Shown here: positions 1 through 9,157 of the stretch, one piece after another
How positions within the stretch are numbered: position 1 is the stretch's first letter
How the letters are laid out: the number at the start of each line of letters is the position of its first letter
Assembly (NCBI GenBank): GCA_031270825.1
Contig: JAISXH010000045.1
Location: forward strand, 1-53,918
Length of the DNA: 53,918 nucleotides
Direction: 5' to 3'
Origin: Bifidobacteriaceae bacterium
GTDB lineage: Bacteria > Actinomycetota > Actinomycetes > Actinomycetales > WQXJ01
Made by a program: the position numbers and the translations under genes
Notes under the pieces: generated by a model
What the model saw: only the letters and a program-made list of their open reading frames with translations
Database searches by the model: none
What the model was told of the DNA's origin: nothing

Positions 1-740
1 CGATCGAGCTGTTCGGCGACGTGCTGGAGACGGAGCGCCAGAACGCGGCGCCCGGCCCGGTCCTGGCGGACACGCTCGAGTCTCTGGGCCGCGCCCACGC
101 GGAGGACGACGAGCCGGGCGCCGCGCTGGGGAGTTGGGACGAGGCCGCGGACCTCTACGAGGCGGCCGAGCAACCCTCCGAGGCGGCCCGGCTGCGATGG
201 CGGATGGGCAACCTGTTCAGGCAGTACGAGGACTTCGACGAGGCCGTCGACCAGTTCGACCAGGCGATGAGCCTGCTGGAGACGGCGGGATGGGAAGCCC
301 AGCCGGACGCGCGGCCGCTGGGGACAACCGTGCTGGAGGCCCGCGCGCTCGCCAAAGCGCCCCAAGGGGACCCCTCGGCGTTGGAGGATGTGGACCACGC
401 CCGCGAGATCGCCGTGGCGGACGAGGAGGCTTGGCGGGCCGCCGACCTGCTCGACACCCGGGCCAGGGTGCTGGCGACGCTGGACCGCGGCGAGGAGGCG
501 GTGGCGCAATTCCTTCAGGCCGCCGACGCCTACCGGGCCGCCGGCGACTGGCCGGCAGGCGCGAGCGCCGAATTGATGGCCTCCAACACGCTGGCGGCGC
601 GGTTGGAGCGGCCGGCGGACGCCCGCGCGATCCTGCGCGAGGCGCTGAAAACACTGTCCCAATCGCCGCAGGAGCAGGCGGCAGCCGAGGCCAGCGGCCT
701 GCTCGAAGCGCTGAACGCCGCCCTGGCCGAGCTGGCCTAG
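1..740 (+). CDS. TPR-repeat protein, C-terminal part (5' end outside window)
   Basis: The frame is open to the left edge, so the gene starts upstream; the GTG at 21 is probably not the true start. The visible part is built of paired helices typical of tetratricopeptide repeats: the stretch around residues 20-60 (AEDDEPGAALGSWDEAADLY) and that around 65-95 (WRMGNLFRQYEDFDEAVDQF) repeat an A/G-x-x-x-D-x-A-x-x-x-Y/F pattern, and a further unit follows near residues 155-185. TPR domains are protein-protein scaffolds. Nothing visible gives a specific partner. The protein is acidic and alanine-rich with no membrane segment in the visible part. The next gene, serA, lies on the opposite strand and converges on it. 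The TPR call is fairly safe; the function is unknown. Confidence 0.7.
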   Translation, partial: IELFGDVLETERQNAAPGPVLADTLESLGRAHAEDDEPGAALGSWDEAADLYEAAEQPSEAARLRWRMGNLFRQYEDFDEAVDQFDQAMSLLETAGWEAQPDARPLGTTVLEARALAKAPQGDPSALEDVDHAREIAVADEEAWRAADLLDTRARVLATLDRGEEAVAQFLQAADAYRAAGDWPAGASAELMASNTLAARLERPADARAILREALKTLSQSPQEQAAAEASGLLEALNAALAELA

Positions 741-1005
741 CCACACCTACTGGGGACGGGGGAATTGCCCGATGTCAGGTACTTGGGGTTTCGCCCGGGG
801 GTGGGTGGTTCGCTGGTTCGCGGGCCCAGGTGGTGGCGGCCTCCCGGCGAGGTGGCAACGGCGTCACGGCGGCGCGGTGGCGGCGGCCGCGGGGCGCCAA
901 GCAGCCCGACGGGTCGGCCAAGACCATTGAGAACAAGGGCCGCAGAGCCGGACAAACCATTCGCCGCAGGGTCGGTTTCGCGCCAGCGGGCGCCGGCGCG
1001 CGGGC

Positions 1006-2214
1006 TCAATAGAGCACGCGCAGTCGGATGGTCTCATCCAGCGAGGCCAAATAGTCGAGCGATTCGGCGTCCTTGGGCGAGCCCACGTCGGTGATCACGT
1101 AGCCCAATTCATCGCGGGTGCCCAGCACCTGGCCAACAATGTTGACGCCGCGTGCGGCCAGGGCGGCGTTGACTGACGCGAGCACTCCAGGCGTGTTGTG
1201 ATGCAGGTGGGCCACCCGGTGATCGCCGCGGGTGCCGCCTTCCAGGGTCAGCGACGGCAGATTGACCGACAACGAGGATGATCCGGTCCGCCAGTAGTCG
1301 CGCAGCTTGCCGGCCACGAATCGGCCGATGTTCTCCTGCGCCTCTTCGGTCGAGCCGCCCACGTGGGGGGTCAGGATCACATTCGGCAGTCCGCGCAGTT
1401 CGGAGCTGAACTGGTCGCCGGAGGCGTTCGGCTCGGCTGGGAAGACATCGACCGCCGCGCCGGCCAGGTGGCCCGATTCGATCGCGCCCCGCAAGGCGTC
1501 GAGGTCGACGACATGCCCGCGCGACAGGTTCAGGAAGACGGCGCCAGGGCGCATGGCGGCGAATTGGGCGGCCCCCATGATCCCCGTGTTGGCCGCCCTC
1601 CCGTCGACATGGAGCGACACCACGTCCGAGGCTGCCAGCAGCTCGTCCAGCGAGTCGACCCGCCGGGCGTTGCCGAGCGCCAGCTTCTCGACGATGTCGT
1701 GGAAGATCACCGTCATGCCCAGCGACTCGGCCAGCACCGATAGCTGCGAGCCGATGCTCCCATAGCCGACGATTCCCAGCGTGCGACCGCGCACCTCATG
1801 CGAGCCGGCGGCCGATTTCCCCCAGACGCCGCCATGCAGGGCTCGGTCCCGTTCGGTCAAACGTCTGGTCAGAGCGATGATCTCGGCGAGGGCCAATTCC
1901 ACAACCGACCGGGTGTTGGAATAGGGCGCGTTGAACACGGCCACGCCCGCCCGCGAGGCGCTCTGCAGGGCGATCTGATTGGTCCCGATGCAGAACGCGC
2001 CAATGGCGAGCAATTCCGGGCGGGCGGCCACGACTCCGCGGGTGACCTGGGTCTTGGAGCGGATGCCGAGCAGATCGACCCCCGCCAGCGCGGCGATCAG
2101 ATCGTCCTCGTCAAGCGCGCCCGGGCGGGTGGCGACTTCGATTCCGGCTGCCTCGAGCAGGCCGGTCGCCACCGGATGGACGTTTTCGAGCAGGAGGGCT
2201 TTCGGCACCGTCAC
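1006..2214 (-). CDS. serA: D-3-phosphoglycerate dehydrogenase, short ACT-domain form
   Basis: Predicted to oxidise 3-phosphoglycerate to 3-phosphohydroxypyruvate with NAD+, the first step of serine synthesis, in the cytoplasm. At 402 residues it matches the short Escherichia coli-type enzyme (about 410), not the roughly 530-residue form with an extra ASB domain common in actinobacteria. Visible features are the Rossmann motif GIVGYGSIGSQL (about residues 148-159), the active-site segment TPHVGGSTEEAQENIG with the catalytic His, and a C-terminal ACT domain from about residue 330 (HHNTPGVLASVNAALAARG) that normally binds serine for feedback inhibition. The start is GTG. The neighbours (TPR protein, helD) are not serine genes, so it is probably a single transcription unit. 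Confidence 0.93.
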   Translation of the reverse strand: MTVPKALLLENVHPVATGLLEAAGIEVATRPGALDEDDLIAALAGVDLLGIRSKTQVTRGVVAARPELLAIGAFCIGTNQIALQSASRAGVAVFNAPYSNTRSVVELALAEIIALTRRLTERDRALHGGVWGKSAAGSHEVRGRTLGIVGYGSIGSQLSVLAESLGMTVIFHDIVEKLALGNARRVDSLDELLAASDVVSLHVDGRAANTGIMGAAQFAAMRPGAVFLNLSRGHVVDLDALRGAIESGHLAGAAVDVFPAEPNASGDQFSSELRGLPNVILTPHVGGSTEEAQENIGRFVAGKLRDYWRTGSSSLSVNLPSLTLEGGTRGDHRVAHLHHNTPGVLASVNAALAARGVNIVGQVLGTRDELGYVITDVGSPKDAESLDYLASLDETIRLRVLY

Positions 2215-2318
2215 ATGTTAGCGTCAGCCCGGTTCGCCCACGCCGCCGATGCCGCCGGGCGGCCTGCCAGCACCGGCCTCGTCCCGGTCGCATGTCAGCT
2301 CGCGGGTCTGGGCGCGGG

Positions 2319-4559
2319 TCAGTTCGCCGGGGCCAGCATCCACAGGCGGCGGGTGGGGCGGGTCATGGCGACGTAGAGGTCGGCGGCGCCGGTGCGCCGG
2401 TCGAACTCTGTGTCAGTGCCGGCGCTGGCGGCTATCGCCGCCGGATCGACCACTATCACCTCGTCGAACTCGAGTCCCTTGACTTGGGCGGCGTCAAGCA
2501 GCGCCAAGGGGAAGTCGAGTGGATTCTGGTCGCCGCGGGCCACCTTGTCCGCCAACTCGCTGTCAGCCACCGCCGCGCGCAGCGCCGCCAGGTCGCCGCC
2601 CACGGCGACCACCGCCACGCGGCCCGCCTCGCCGCGGGGCAAGCGGGCGCGAGCCAAGGCGAGAGCTTCGCCGACTGGATCGGCCACTTCGCATTCGAGG
2701 AGCGAGTTGGGGGTGTCGCGGGCGGCCACGTCGTGTCCCACCGGCAGGCCGGCCGAACGGGCCAGATCCTGGGCGGCCGCCACCACGGCGGCCGGAGTGC
2801 GGTAGTTGACCGTCAGCTCTTCGATCCGCCAGGCGCCGCGACCGAGCACCTTGTCCAGCGAGGCGTTCCAAGAGCCGGTGGCGCCGGGGGCGCGGGTCTG
2901 GCCGGAATCGCCGACTATGGTCAGCGAGCGGGCGGGGCAACGTCTCAGCAGCGAGCGCCAGTCCATCGGCGTCAGCTCTTGGGCCTCGTCGACCACGATG
3001 TGGCCGTAGGCCCATGAGCGGTCGGATCCGGCCCGTTCGGCCAGGGTCAGGGCCGGGCCGGAGGCGGCGAATCGTTGCGCTAGCTGTTCGGGGGAGACCA
3101 GGCCGGAGCCGCCCTGGCCGGCCAAGACCATGCCGGCGTATTCGACGTCGCGACGCTGCTGCAGGGCGGCATGGCGCAACTCGGCCTGGGCGGCGGCATC
3201 GTCCTCGCCCAACAGCTCGGCGGCCTCGTCTATCAACGGGACGTCGGAGACGGTCCAGGGCGAACCGGGCGGACGCTCCAAAGCCGACCGCTCCCCGGCG
3301 GTGAGTTCGGGGGCGCAGTGCTCCAGCAGATGCGGTTTGGCGAACAAGTCGGCCAGCAGCCGAGTGGGAGTCATCGGCATCCAGCACAAGTTGACGGCCA
3401 CCCGCACATCGCGGGCAGAGCGCAGGTCGGCGGCGACTTCGTCCAGATCCGCCGCCAGGCCTTCGGCGCCGGATCGTTCGGCGAACTGCTTGGCCAGGCG
3501 TCCCAGCAGTTCGCGGACAAAGATGTTGCGGGCCAGGTTGTAGGGCTTGGATGAGGCCCGGGCCAGCTCTTGGGCCGCCGCCACGTCGCGCCGGCGCAGC
3601 ACCAGCTCATGGCCCAGCACCGGCAGGGTGATGTCGCGCCGGGGCAGGCGTTGGCGCTCGCGGACGGCGCGCCGGACAACGCCGGCCAACTCCAGACGCC
3701 CCTTGATGGCGGCGACCTCGGGCCGGTCGGTGGCCGTGGCGGTGAATCCGGGCACCAGCTCGGCCATGGTGGTCGCCACCACGCCGGTCTCGCCCAGCGA
3801 TGGCAGCACCCGGTCGATGTAGCGCAGAAAGATCCTCGATGGGCCAATGATCAGCACCCCGGAGTTCTCCAGCCGGTCGCGGTGGGTGTAAAGCAGGTAG
3901 GCGGCCCGGTGCAGGGCCACAGCGGTCTTGCCCGTGCCGGGGCCGCCCTGGACCACCAGCGCGCCGGCCAGGTCGGATCGGATGATGCGGTCCTGTTCGG
4001 CCTGGATAGTGGCGACGATGTCGTTCATCCGCCCGGTTCGAGCTGCCGCCAGGGCCGCCATCAGGGCTCCTTCACCGGCCAATTCGACGGCTTGGCTGTC
4101 GCTGACGCCGGAGGCGGCCTCCAGATCGAGCAGTTCGTCTTCGACCGAGGTCACCCGCCGCCCGGCGGTGGTGATGTGGCGGCGCCGCGCCACGCCCAGA
4201 CGGTGATTGGGCGTGGCTTGGTAGAAGGCCTCGGCCGCGGGCGCCCGCCAGTCGGTCAGCAGCGGCGCCTGGTCTTCGTCTTGCAGGCCGACCCGCCCGA
4301 TGTGCCTGATTTCTGAATCGTCCATGGTCACAGCGCCGAAGACGAGCCGATCTTCGACCGACTCGAGTTGGGCCAAACGGTCGGCGTGCAGGGCGGCGAA
4401 GGCGTCGCGTTCGGATCGGTTCTGGGGTGAGCCGCCCGCTCGCGAGGCCCTGACCTGGGCCAGGCGGCCGCGGGCCTGGTCGCGCAGGACGTCCAGGCGA
4501 TTGTAAAGACGGTCGACATAGCGTTGCTCTCCGGCGATGGGAGAGGTGGTAGCGGCCAA
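2319..4559 (-). CDS. helD: HelD-type superfamily 1 helicase-like ATPase (RNA polymerase recycling factor)
   Basis: HelD proteins are UvrD-like ATPases that enter the RNA polymerase channels and release stalled or post-termination polymerase; actinobacterial relatives (HelR) can also displace rifampicin. The 746-residue length is normal. Visible features are an N-terminal coiled-coil arm (about 10-70, YVDRLYNRLDVLRDQARGRL), the family-typical segment VGLQDEDQAPLLTDWRAPAA near 90-110, Walker A GGPGTGKT at 205-212, a motif II VVDEAQELTPMDW, a motif III-like IVGDSGQT, and C-terminal motifs near YVAMTRPTRRLWML. The start is TTG with a strong ribosome site (GGAGGGACC at 4565-4573) and a TAGACT -10 element at 4596-4601. 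It is divergent from the PAC2 gene. Whether it protects against rifampicin cannot be judged here. Confidence 0.9.
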   Translation of the reverse strand: MAATTSPIAGEQRYVDRLYNRLDVLRDQARGRLAQVRASRAGGSPQNRSERDAFAALHADRLAQLESVEDRLVFGAVTMDDSEIRHIGRVGLQDEDQAPLLTDWRAPAAEAFYQATPNHRLGVARRRHITTAGRRVTSVEDELLDLEAASGVSDSQAVELAGEGALMAALAAARTGRMNDIVATIQAEQDRIIRSDLAGALVVQGGPGTGKTAVALHRAAYLLYTHRDRLENSGVLIIGPSRIFLRYIDRVLPSLGETGVVATTMAELVPGFTATATDRPEVAAIKGRLELAGVVRRAVRERQRLPRRDITLPVLGHELVLRRRDVAAAQELARASSKPYNLARNIFVRELLGRLAKQFAERSGAEGLAADLDEVAADLRSARDVRVAVNLCWMPMTPTRLLADLFAKPHLLEHCAPELTAGERSALERPPGSPWTVSDVPLIDEAAELLGEDDAAAQAELRHAALQQRRDVEYAGMVLAGQGGSGLVSPEQLAQRFAASGPALTLAERAGSDRSWAYGHIVVDEAQELTPMDWRSLLRRCPARSLTIVGDSGQTRAPGATGSWNASLDKVLGRGAWRIEELTVNYRTPAAVVAAAQDLARSAGLPVGHDVAARDTPNSLLECEVADPVGEALALARARLPRGEAGRVAVVAVGGDLAALRAAVADSELADKVARGDQNPLDFPLALLDAAQVKGLEFDEVIVVDPAAIAASAGTDTEFDRRTGAADLYVAMTRPTRRLWMLAPAN

Positions 4560-4688
4560 GACGAGGTCCCTCCAGCCAAGCAGACAAGGCCATCCAGTCT
4601 ACTCTGGGCGACCTGCGGAGGGACGGGAATACGGCCAGATGGCCGAGTGTTGTGTGTTGCATCGCGCAACTGAAACTAGGGGGAAGCC

Positions 4689-5612
4689 ATGGAAAAGCTT
4701 TACAAAATCAACTCTGACGCGGCCGCCGAGCTAATGAAGGACGAGTCGACGCCGGTCCTGTTGTACGCCTTCGACGGTTTCATCGACTCCGGCGTCGCCG
4801 CCGGCCTGGCCATTGGCGACCTGATCAGCCGGCCCGATTCGCAGCGCCTGGTCACCTTCGACGTCGACGAGCTGGTGGACTACCGGTCGCGGCGCCCGCC
4901 GATGGCTTTCAGCGCCGAGGGTTGGTCCACCTATCACCAGCCGCAGTTGGGCATCGACGTGGTGCACGATGCCGACGGGTCGCCTTTCCTGCTCATGTAC
5001 GGTCCCGAGCCGAGCTCGCGCTGGGAGGCCTTCACCAATGCGATCACCGAGGTGGTGGAGACTTTCGATGTGCGGCTGGCGGTCGGCATGCACGGCATGC
5101 CGACGGGCGCCCCGCACACCCGTGACTGGAAAGTGACCGGTCCGAGCAATGCCGGTCAACTGGTCGAGCGTCTGGCCGGGAGCCCGGACGCGGCGCTGCA
5201 GATGCCTGGCAGCGCGATGGCGTTGACCGAGTACAAACTGCGGGAAGTCGGGCGCGACGCGCGCACCATTGTGGTCCACGTCCCGCACTATCTGGCCCAA
5301 ATGCCCTCGCCGATCGCGACGACCAAACTGATGCAGGAGGTCGGCGCGGCGACGGGCCTCAATTTCGATCTGTCGCGGCTCGAAGCCGAGGCGCGGGTTC
5401 AGCGAGACCAGATCGATCGCCAGGTGTCGGAGCAGCCAGAACTGGCCGCCGCCATCAAGAAGATGGAAGACGAGTACGACGCCAGTCGAAACCTGGGCGC
5501 GGGCCGACTAGCTGCCCAGCGACTGCCCAGCGGCGACGAGCTGGCGGCCGAATTCGAGCAATTCCTGGCCGCTCAAAATGGCGACGATCAGCACGGTCCC
5601 TTTACCGATTGA
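4689..5612 (+). CDS. PAC2-family protein (proteasome assembly chaperone-like)
   Basis: A 307-residue protein of the PAC2 family, named from eukaryotic proteasome assembly chaperone 2. Actinobacterial members are common but their role is not firmly established. The N-terminal half shows the family pattern: PVLLYAFDGFIDSGVAAGLA near residues 20-40, then LVTFDVDELVDYRSRRPPM, and further on VGMHGMPTGAPHTR. The C-terminal third is charged and helical (about 225-290), possibly a coiled coil. The ATG follows a good AGGGGGAA ribosome site. It is divergent from helD and 145 bases upstream of the cold shock gene. No proteasome genes are in the window, so a link to proteasome assembly is unsupported. 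The family call is strong; the function is open. Confidence 0.85.
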   Translation: MEKLYKINSDAAAELMKDESTPVLLYAFDGFIDSGVAAGLAIGDLISRPDSQRLVTFDVDELVDYRSRRPPMAFSAEGWSTYHQPQLGIDVVHDADGSPFLLMYGPEPSSRWEAFTNAITEVVETFDVRLAVGMHGMPTGAPHTRDWKVTGPSNAGQLVERLAGSPDAALQMPGSAMALTEYKLREVGRDARTIVVHVPHYLAQMPSPIATTKLMQEVGAATGLNFDLSRLEAEARVQRDQIDRQVSEQPELAAAIKKMEDEYDASRNLGAGRLAAQRLPSGDELAAEFEQFLAAQNGDDQHGPFTD

Positions 5613-5757
5613 CTCCAAACGTGCCACAATCGTGGCTGCGGCGGTTTCGCGAGACCGGGCAAGTTCTTTCCTTCGGACTGCGCGGGCCTCATGGATAAGC
5701 GGTATTTTGGTGGTCCGGCAACCGGCTGGGCCGAAGTCCCCGGAAGGAACATAGTTC

Positions 5758-5961
5758 ATGGCTACAGGAGTAGTGAAGTTCTTCACTCCTGAAAAAGGTT
5801 ACGGTTTCATCGCCCCCGATGGCGGCGGTCGCGACCTGTTCGTACATTACTCAGCAATTCAGTCTGACGGCTTCAGAACCCTGGAGAAGGATCAGCAGGT
5901 CGAGTTCGACATTGTCGACTCGCCTAAGGGTCCCCAGGCCGCCAACGTCAAGGCTGTCTGA
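5758..5961 (+). CDS. cold shock protein, CspA family
   Basis: A 67-residue single cold shock domain that binds single-stranded RNA and DNA and melts RNA structure. RNP1 is seen as KGYGFI (residues 13-18) and RNP2 as DLFVH (26-30), with the usual start ATGVVKFF. Length is exactly that of the family. The ATG has a GGAAGGAA ribosome site and is preceded by about 145 bases without another gene, consistent with the long structured leaders of csp mRNAs. Two tandem hairpins directly follow the stop and probably end the transcript. Several csp paralogues usually exist per actinobacterial genome, so I give no specific letter. Confidence 0.95.
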   Translation: MATGVVKFFTPEKGYGFIAPDGGGRDLFVHYSAIQSDGFRTLEKDQQVEFDIVDSPKGPQAANVKAV

Positions 5962-5971
5962 CCAATCATTG

Positions 5972-5996
5972 GGATGGTGGCGAATAGCCGCCATCC
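5972..5996 (+). terminator. hairpin 1 after the cold shock gene
   Basis: Arms GGATGGTGGC (5972-5981) and GCCGCCATCC (5987-5996) pair over 10 bases with one G-T pair and a 5-base loop GAATA. It starts 10 bases after the cspA stop. There is no long T tract, as is usual in high-GC actinobacteria. Its core GGTGGCGAA is shared with the next hairpin. Confidence 0.6.
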
Positions 5997-6013
5997 GTGC
6001 GTGCCCGGCGGGC

Positions 6014-6043
6014 TAGGAGGGTGGCGAACAACCCACCCTCCTA
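6014..6043 (+). terminator. hairpin 2 after the cold shock gene
   Basis: Perfect 11-base stem, TAGGAGGGTGG (6014-6024) with CCACCCTCCTA (6033-6043), loop CGAACAAC. A sister hairpin with different but compensating arm bases follows ftsQ at 23634. It is probably a terminator, or a small dispersed repeat that also terminates. Confidence 0.6.
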
Positions 6044-6347
6044 CCTCGCTGACGACCGTCAGCGGCACGCCGAGTGGCGGAGACCCCCCCGGCCGCGGAC
6101 CAAGCTGACAGGCTCGGTCTGGCCGCGGGGAATCCGCATTGTTCGGTGGGATTCTTCTTCGGCGGGACTCTCCGGGCGAGTTGCGCGCCTGCGCTGCGGG
6201 TCCAGCTCGCCAGCGGATTCTTCCCGCCAGCGGCGTGAGCCCTGACTGGGCCGGGCTCCGGGGACAGCCGACACACGCCCGCGCCGGTCTTGGCGCGCCC
6301 AGGGCCGGCTGAGACCGGCTAGGGCCGCCCTGGCGGGGTCGCCGACC
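6044..6347. other. gene-free GC-rich stretch
   Basis: About 300 bases between the cspA terminators and the end of the methyltransferase gene. Open frames here lack protein-like composition. I see no RNA gene or clear promoter. Confidence 0.5.
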
Positions 6348-7127
6348 TCAGGACGACCACCGCCGCACTTCTGCGGCGCCCATGAGGCGCGCCGGGAAGC
6401 CGCCACCGGCCAGGAAGCGCGCCAGTTGGCGCTCTTGGGCGGCGCTCAGCTGGCGTTTCGAGGCCACCAAGACCGCGTTGCCGCGTCGACGTCCGCGCCA
6501 TTGGCCCGGTTCGGCGATCACCGCCACATACTCGAAGGCGCCCGCCAGGACGCGGGCCTCGAGCTTGGCCGCGGGCAGCTTCGGCTGGTCGCCGCAATTG
6601 GCCAGGTAGACGCCTTCCGGCGCCAACGCGGCGGCGGCCGCCAGGGCGGCCGACTGGCCGGCCAGGTCGGCCGGCGTGCGCCCGTCGCTATCGAAGACGT
6701 CCCGGATGATCAGCTCCTGGGAACCCGGCGGTCGTGCTCTGAGCGTGGCGGCGGCATCGTCCACCCGCAGGCGCAACACCGGTGAGCGGGGCAACGACAC
6801 CTGAGCCCGGACCGCCTCGGCCAACTTGGCGTCGATCTCAACCGCCAGGTGGCGCGAAGCGGGCCAGCGGAAGGCGATCGCGCGGGGCAGGGCGCAGGCT
6901 GCGGCGCCGAGGTGGAGGCAGCGCAGGCGGGCCGAAGGCGGCCAGAGCACCTCGATGACGGCCAGCATCCAGTTCATGTATTCGAACTCCAGCACACCGG
7001 GCCGGGACCCGAACCACTGCGATGACGGCCAACCGTTGACATAGAGCGTGACCGAATCGCCGTCCACAACGAAGCGGGCCTCGCCGGTGTCGATGGCGAA
7101 TGGTTCGGTGGAAATCACATCCTCCAT
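6348..7127 (-). CDS. spermidine synthase-like class I methyltransferase fold protein
   Basis: About 259 residues with the layout of the SpeE-like family: an N-terminal beta-rich part (GEARFVVDGDSVTLYVNG), a FEYMNWMLAVIEV stretch, then a Rossmann core with LRCLHLGAAACALPRAIA as the cofactor loop, the acidic strand end HLAVEIDAKLAEA, and LRVDDAAATL. A later DVFDSDGRTP replaces the usual D-A-F-x-G. Actinobacterial members of this type are annotated as spermidine synthase-like or fused-synthase domains, but polyamine synthesis is doubtful: no decarboxylase partner is here and substrate residues are not clear. I chose the ATG at 7127 because the alternative at 7157 would overlap dinB, which is divergent with its start at 7137. 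Confidence 0.7.
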   Translation of the reverse strand: MEDVISTEPFAIDTGEARFVVDGDSVTLYVNGWPSSQWFGSRPGVLEFEYMNWMLAVIEVLWPPSARLRCLHLGAAACALPRAIAFRWPASRHLAVEIDAKLAEAVRAQVSLPRSPVLRLRVDDAAATLRARPPGSQELIIRDVFDSDGRTPADLAGQSAALAAAAALAPEGVYLANCGDQPKLPAAKLEARVLAGAFEYVAVIAEPGQWRGRRRGNAVLVASKRQLSAAQERQLARFLAGGGFPARLMGAAEVRRWSS

Positions 7128-7136
7128 AATGGCCGT

Positions 7137-8294
7137 GTGGAACGCGCCATCATGCATGTGGACATGGACGCGTTCTTTGCCTCGGTCGAGTTGATCAGCC
7201 GCCCGGACTTGCGCGGGCTGCCGGTGATCGTGGCGCGCTCAGGGGAGCGCGCGGTGGTGGTGGCCGCCACCTATGAGGCGCGCAAGTTCGCCGTCCACTC
7301 AGCCATGCCCTTGGCCCAGGCCCGGCGGCTGTGCCCGTCCGCGATTGTGATCGAACCGCACCGAGACGCCTACGCGCGGGTCTCGGCGGGCGTGATGGAA
7401 CTGCTGCGCGAAATCACGCCGGTGGTTGAACAGGTCTCGATCGACGAGGCTTTTCTGGACCTGACCGGGTCGTTGGCGCGGCTCGGTCCGGCCCGCGGCA
7501 TTGGCGAGGCCGTCCGCCGCCGGGTGCGGGAGCGTTTCTCCATCACCTGTTCGGTGGGCATTGGAAGGTCCAAGTCGGTCGCCAAGATCGCCTCTGAGCG
7601 GGCCAAACCGGACGGCCTGGTGGAGGTTCCGGCAGCTGAGACGCTGGCCTTCCTGCGCCCACTGGCGATGTCCTCGTTGTGGGGTCTGGGTCCCAAGACG
7701 GCGGCGTCGCTGAGTTCTTTGGGCCTGGCGACGATCGGCGACCTGGCCGATTCGGCCGATGGGCTGATTGCGCGAACCGTTGGCCAGGCGGCCGCCGCTC
7801 ATCTGCTGGCTCTGGCTCGGGGCGTCGACAACGACCCGGTGACCTCGGAACACGAGGAGAAGTCGATTGGGGCCGAGGAAACATTCGCCCAGGATCTGCC
7901 CTGGGGAGACGAGCTGCGCCGCGAGGTCCTGCGCATGGCGGACAAGGCCGCCCATCGTTTGAGACAGGCGGCCCTGCTTTGCTGGACCGTGGCGACCAAG
8001 GTGCGGACGGCCGATTTCAAGACCTTCTCACGGTCGCGCAAATTGGCGGCGCCGACCGACCTGACCAGGGTGATCAACGAGGCCGCCCAGGAGCTGGTCG
8101 GCGGTCTGATTCCGCCAGGTGGACGGCTGCGGCTGGTTGGGGTGCGTTTGGACAATCTGGTCGAGCGATCCGGTCAGCCGGTTCAAATGGCGTTCGACCA
8201 GGCCGAGGGCTCGGATCCGGGGATCGACCGGGTCGCCGATCAGGTTCGGCGCCGCTTCGGCGACGGGTCGTTGACGATCGGTACGCTACTTTGA
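7137..8294 (+). CDS. dinB: DNA polymerase IV (Y-family translesion polymerase)
   Basis: Low-fidelity polymerase that copies past damaged bases. The catalytic palm shows HVDMDAFFASVE (first acidic residue at about 9) and VEQVSIDEAFLDLTG (the SIDE motif with the second acidic pair). Then come the thumb GIGRSKSVAKIASERAKPDG and the little-finger domain to the C-terminus. A possible clamp-binding motif QMAFD sits near the C-terminus. Length of 385 residues is normal. Start is GTG at 7137 or ATG at 7152; both keep the catalytic motif. I see no clear actinobacterial LexA box in the short divergent region, so SOS control is not supported by the sequence. Confidence 0.93.
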   Translation: MERAIMHVDMDAFFASVELISRPDLRGLPVIVARSGERAVVVAATYEARKFAVHSAMPLAQARRLCPSAIVIEPHRDAYARVSAGVMELLREITPVVEQVSIDEAFLDLTGSLARLGPARGIGEAVRRRVRERFSITCSVGIGRSKSVAKIASERAKPDGLVEVPAAETLAFLRPLAMSSLWGLGPKTAASLSSLGLATIGDLADSADGLIARTVGQAAAAHLLALARGVDNDPVTSEHEEKSIGAEETFAQDLPWGDELRREVLRMADKAAHRLRQAALLCWTVATKVRTADFKTFSRSRKLAAPTDLTRVINEAAQELVGGLIPPGGRLRLVGVRLDNLVERSGQPVQMAFDQAEGSDPGIDRVADQVRRRFGDGSLTIGTLL

Positions 8295-8367
8295 TAGCGA
8301 ACAGGGCTGCCAGGCGCGCCCCTTGAAAGTATGCTTTAACTGTCTTGAATGGAGGGGGGTGACCGCA

Positions 8368-8736
8368 ATGCCGCTATCGGAGTACGAACAACGCGTCCTG
8401 GATCAACTGGAGGCGCAACTTGCCTCCGAAGATCCCAAGCTGGAGTCTCGCATGGCCGCGGTCGCCGAGCCCCGTCGCACGCGCGTGGCCCTGGGTGTCT
8501 TCGTGGGATTGCTGGGTCTGGCCGCGTTGGTGCTGGGCTTAGCGATTTCGCAGCTCTGGGTGTCGCTGGCTGGGTTTCTGGCCATGTTCTGCGGCGCCTA
8601 CTTCGCTTTCACCAGGCCGAAGCGGGCCTCGGGCGATCCGGCCACCACGGCCAAGGATCCCAAGAACAAGGCTCCGCGCAAGCCGGGGTTGTCTGATCGT
8701 TTCCTGAAGCGGTTCGAGGACCGCGACGGCCTCTGA
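8368..8736 (+). CDS. DUF3040 membrane protein
   Basis: 122 residues beginning MPLSEYEQRVLDQLEAQLASEDPK, the signature start of DUF3040, followed by two adjacent membrane segments (about residues 42-62 and 65-85) and a basic cytoplasmic tail. The family is typical of actinobacteria and often lies just upstream of mraZ, as here; its function is unknown. I start at the ATG at 8368, behind the strong GGAGGGGGG site, not at 8323, because the family start matches there. A terminator pair follows, so it is probably transcribed separately from the dcw genes. Confidence 0.88.
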   Translation: MPLSEYEQRVLDQLEAQLASEDPKLESRMAAVAEPRRTRVALGVFVGLLGLAALVLGLAISQLWVSLAGFLAMFCGAYFAFTRPKRASGDPATTAKDPKNKAPRKPGLSDRFLKRFEDRDGL

Positions 8737-8758
8737 CGCCGCGGCGGCTGCGCGCCAA

Positions 8759-8776
8759 GGGCGCGCTCGCGCCCTG
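8759..8776 (+). terminator. GC hairpin after the DUF3040 gene
   Basis: Stem AGGGCGC (8759-8765) with GCGCCCT (8770-8776), loop GCTC, 22 bases after the stop codon. Confidence 0.4.
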
Positions 8777-8802
8777 ATCTCGCTCTGATTTAGAACTCGT
8801 CG

Positions 8803-8822
8803 CCCTGTTTGGCAGGGCTTTC
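8803..8822 (+). terminator. intrinsic terminator candidate before the dcw promoter
   Basis: Stem GCCCTG (8803-8808) with CAGGGC (8814-8819), loop TTTGG, followed by TTT. The best terminator-like element between the DUF3040 gene and mraZ. Confidence 0.5.
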
Positions 8823-9157
8823 CACCACCTCGAAGGCACCCGGGCGCCTCGCGTCGGGCCCTGGCCTCCCGTTAGACGGGGCGTGCCGGCGCCCCGGCAG
8901 CGTTCAATAGCGTCGTGTCCAACCGCGTCGCCGCGTGCTCCAGATCGCTCCACTGACCCGTCAGCTCCCTTCCCCAATCGAGCCGGCAGACCGTCGAACG
9001 CGACCCGTTCGGCAGGCCAACCGTCTACCTTGGCGCGATCCGGCGCCAGCGCGGCTCCGCGCCACGCCGAGCCATCCATTTCCCTCCACCATGTTTACCA
9101 GTGATGATGTCCAGAATCTGACCGAATTCGGCCCAAAATGGTGCCCGGGAGGGTGCG
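8823..9157. other. gene-free stretch upstream of the mraZ promoter
   Basis: No convincing coding frame. A longer frame running into mraZ from 8935 lacks MraZ similarity before residue 96. I see nothing else beyond general GC-rich sequence. Confidence 0.5.

Noticed and set aside
5508-5786. minus-strand 92-codon frame in the csp leader
   Set aside because: It overlaps the PAC2 gene end and the csp start antisense, with no ribosome site or family pattern.
7060-7160. SOS (LexA) box for dinB
   Set aside because: No actinobacterial LexA-type inverted repeat is visible between the divergent starts.
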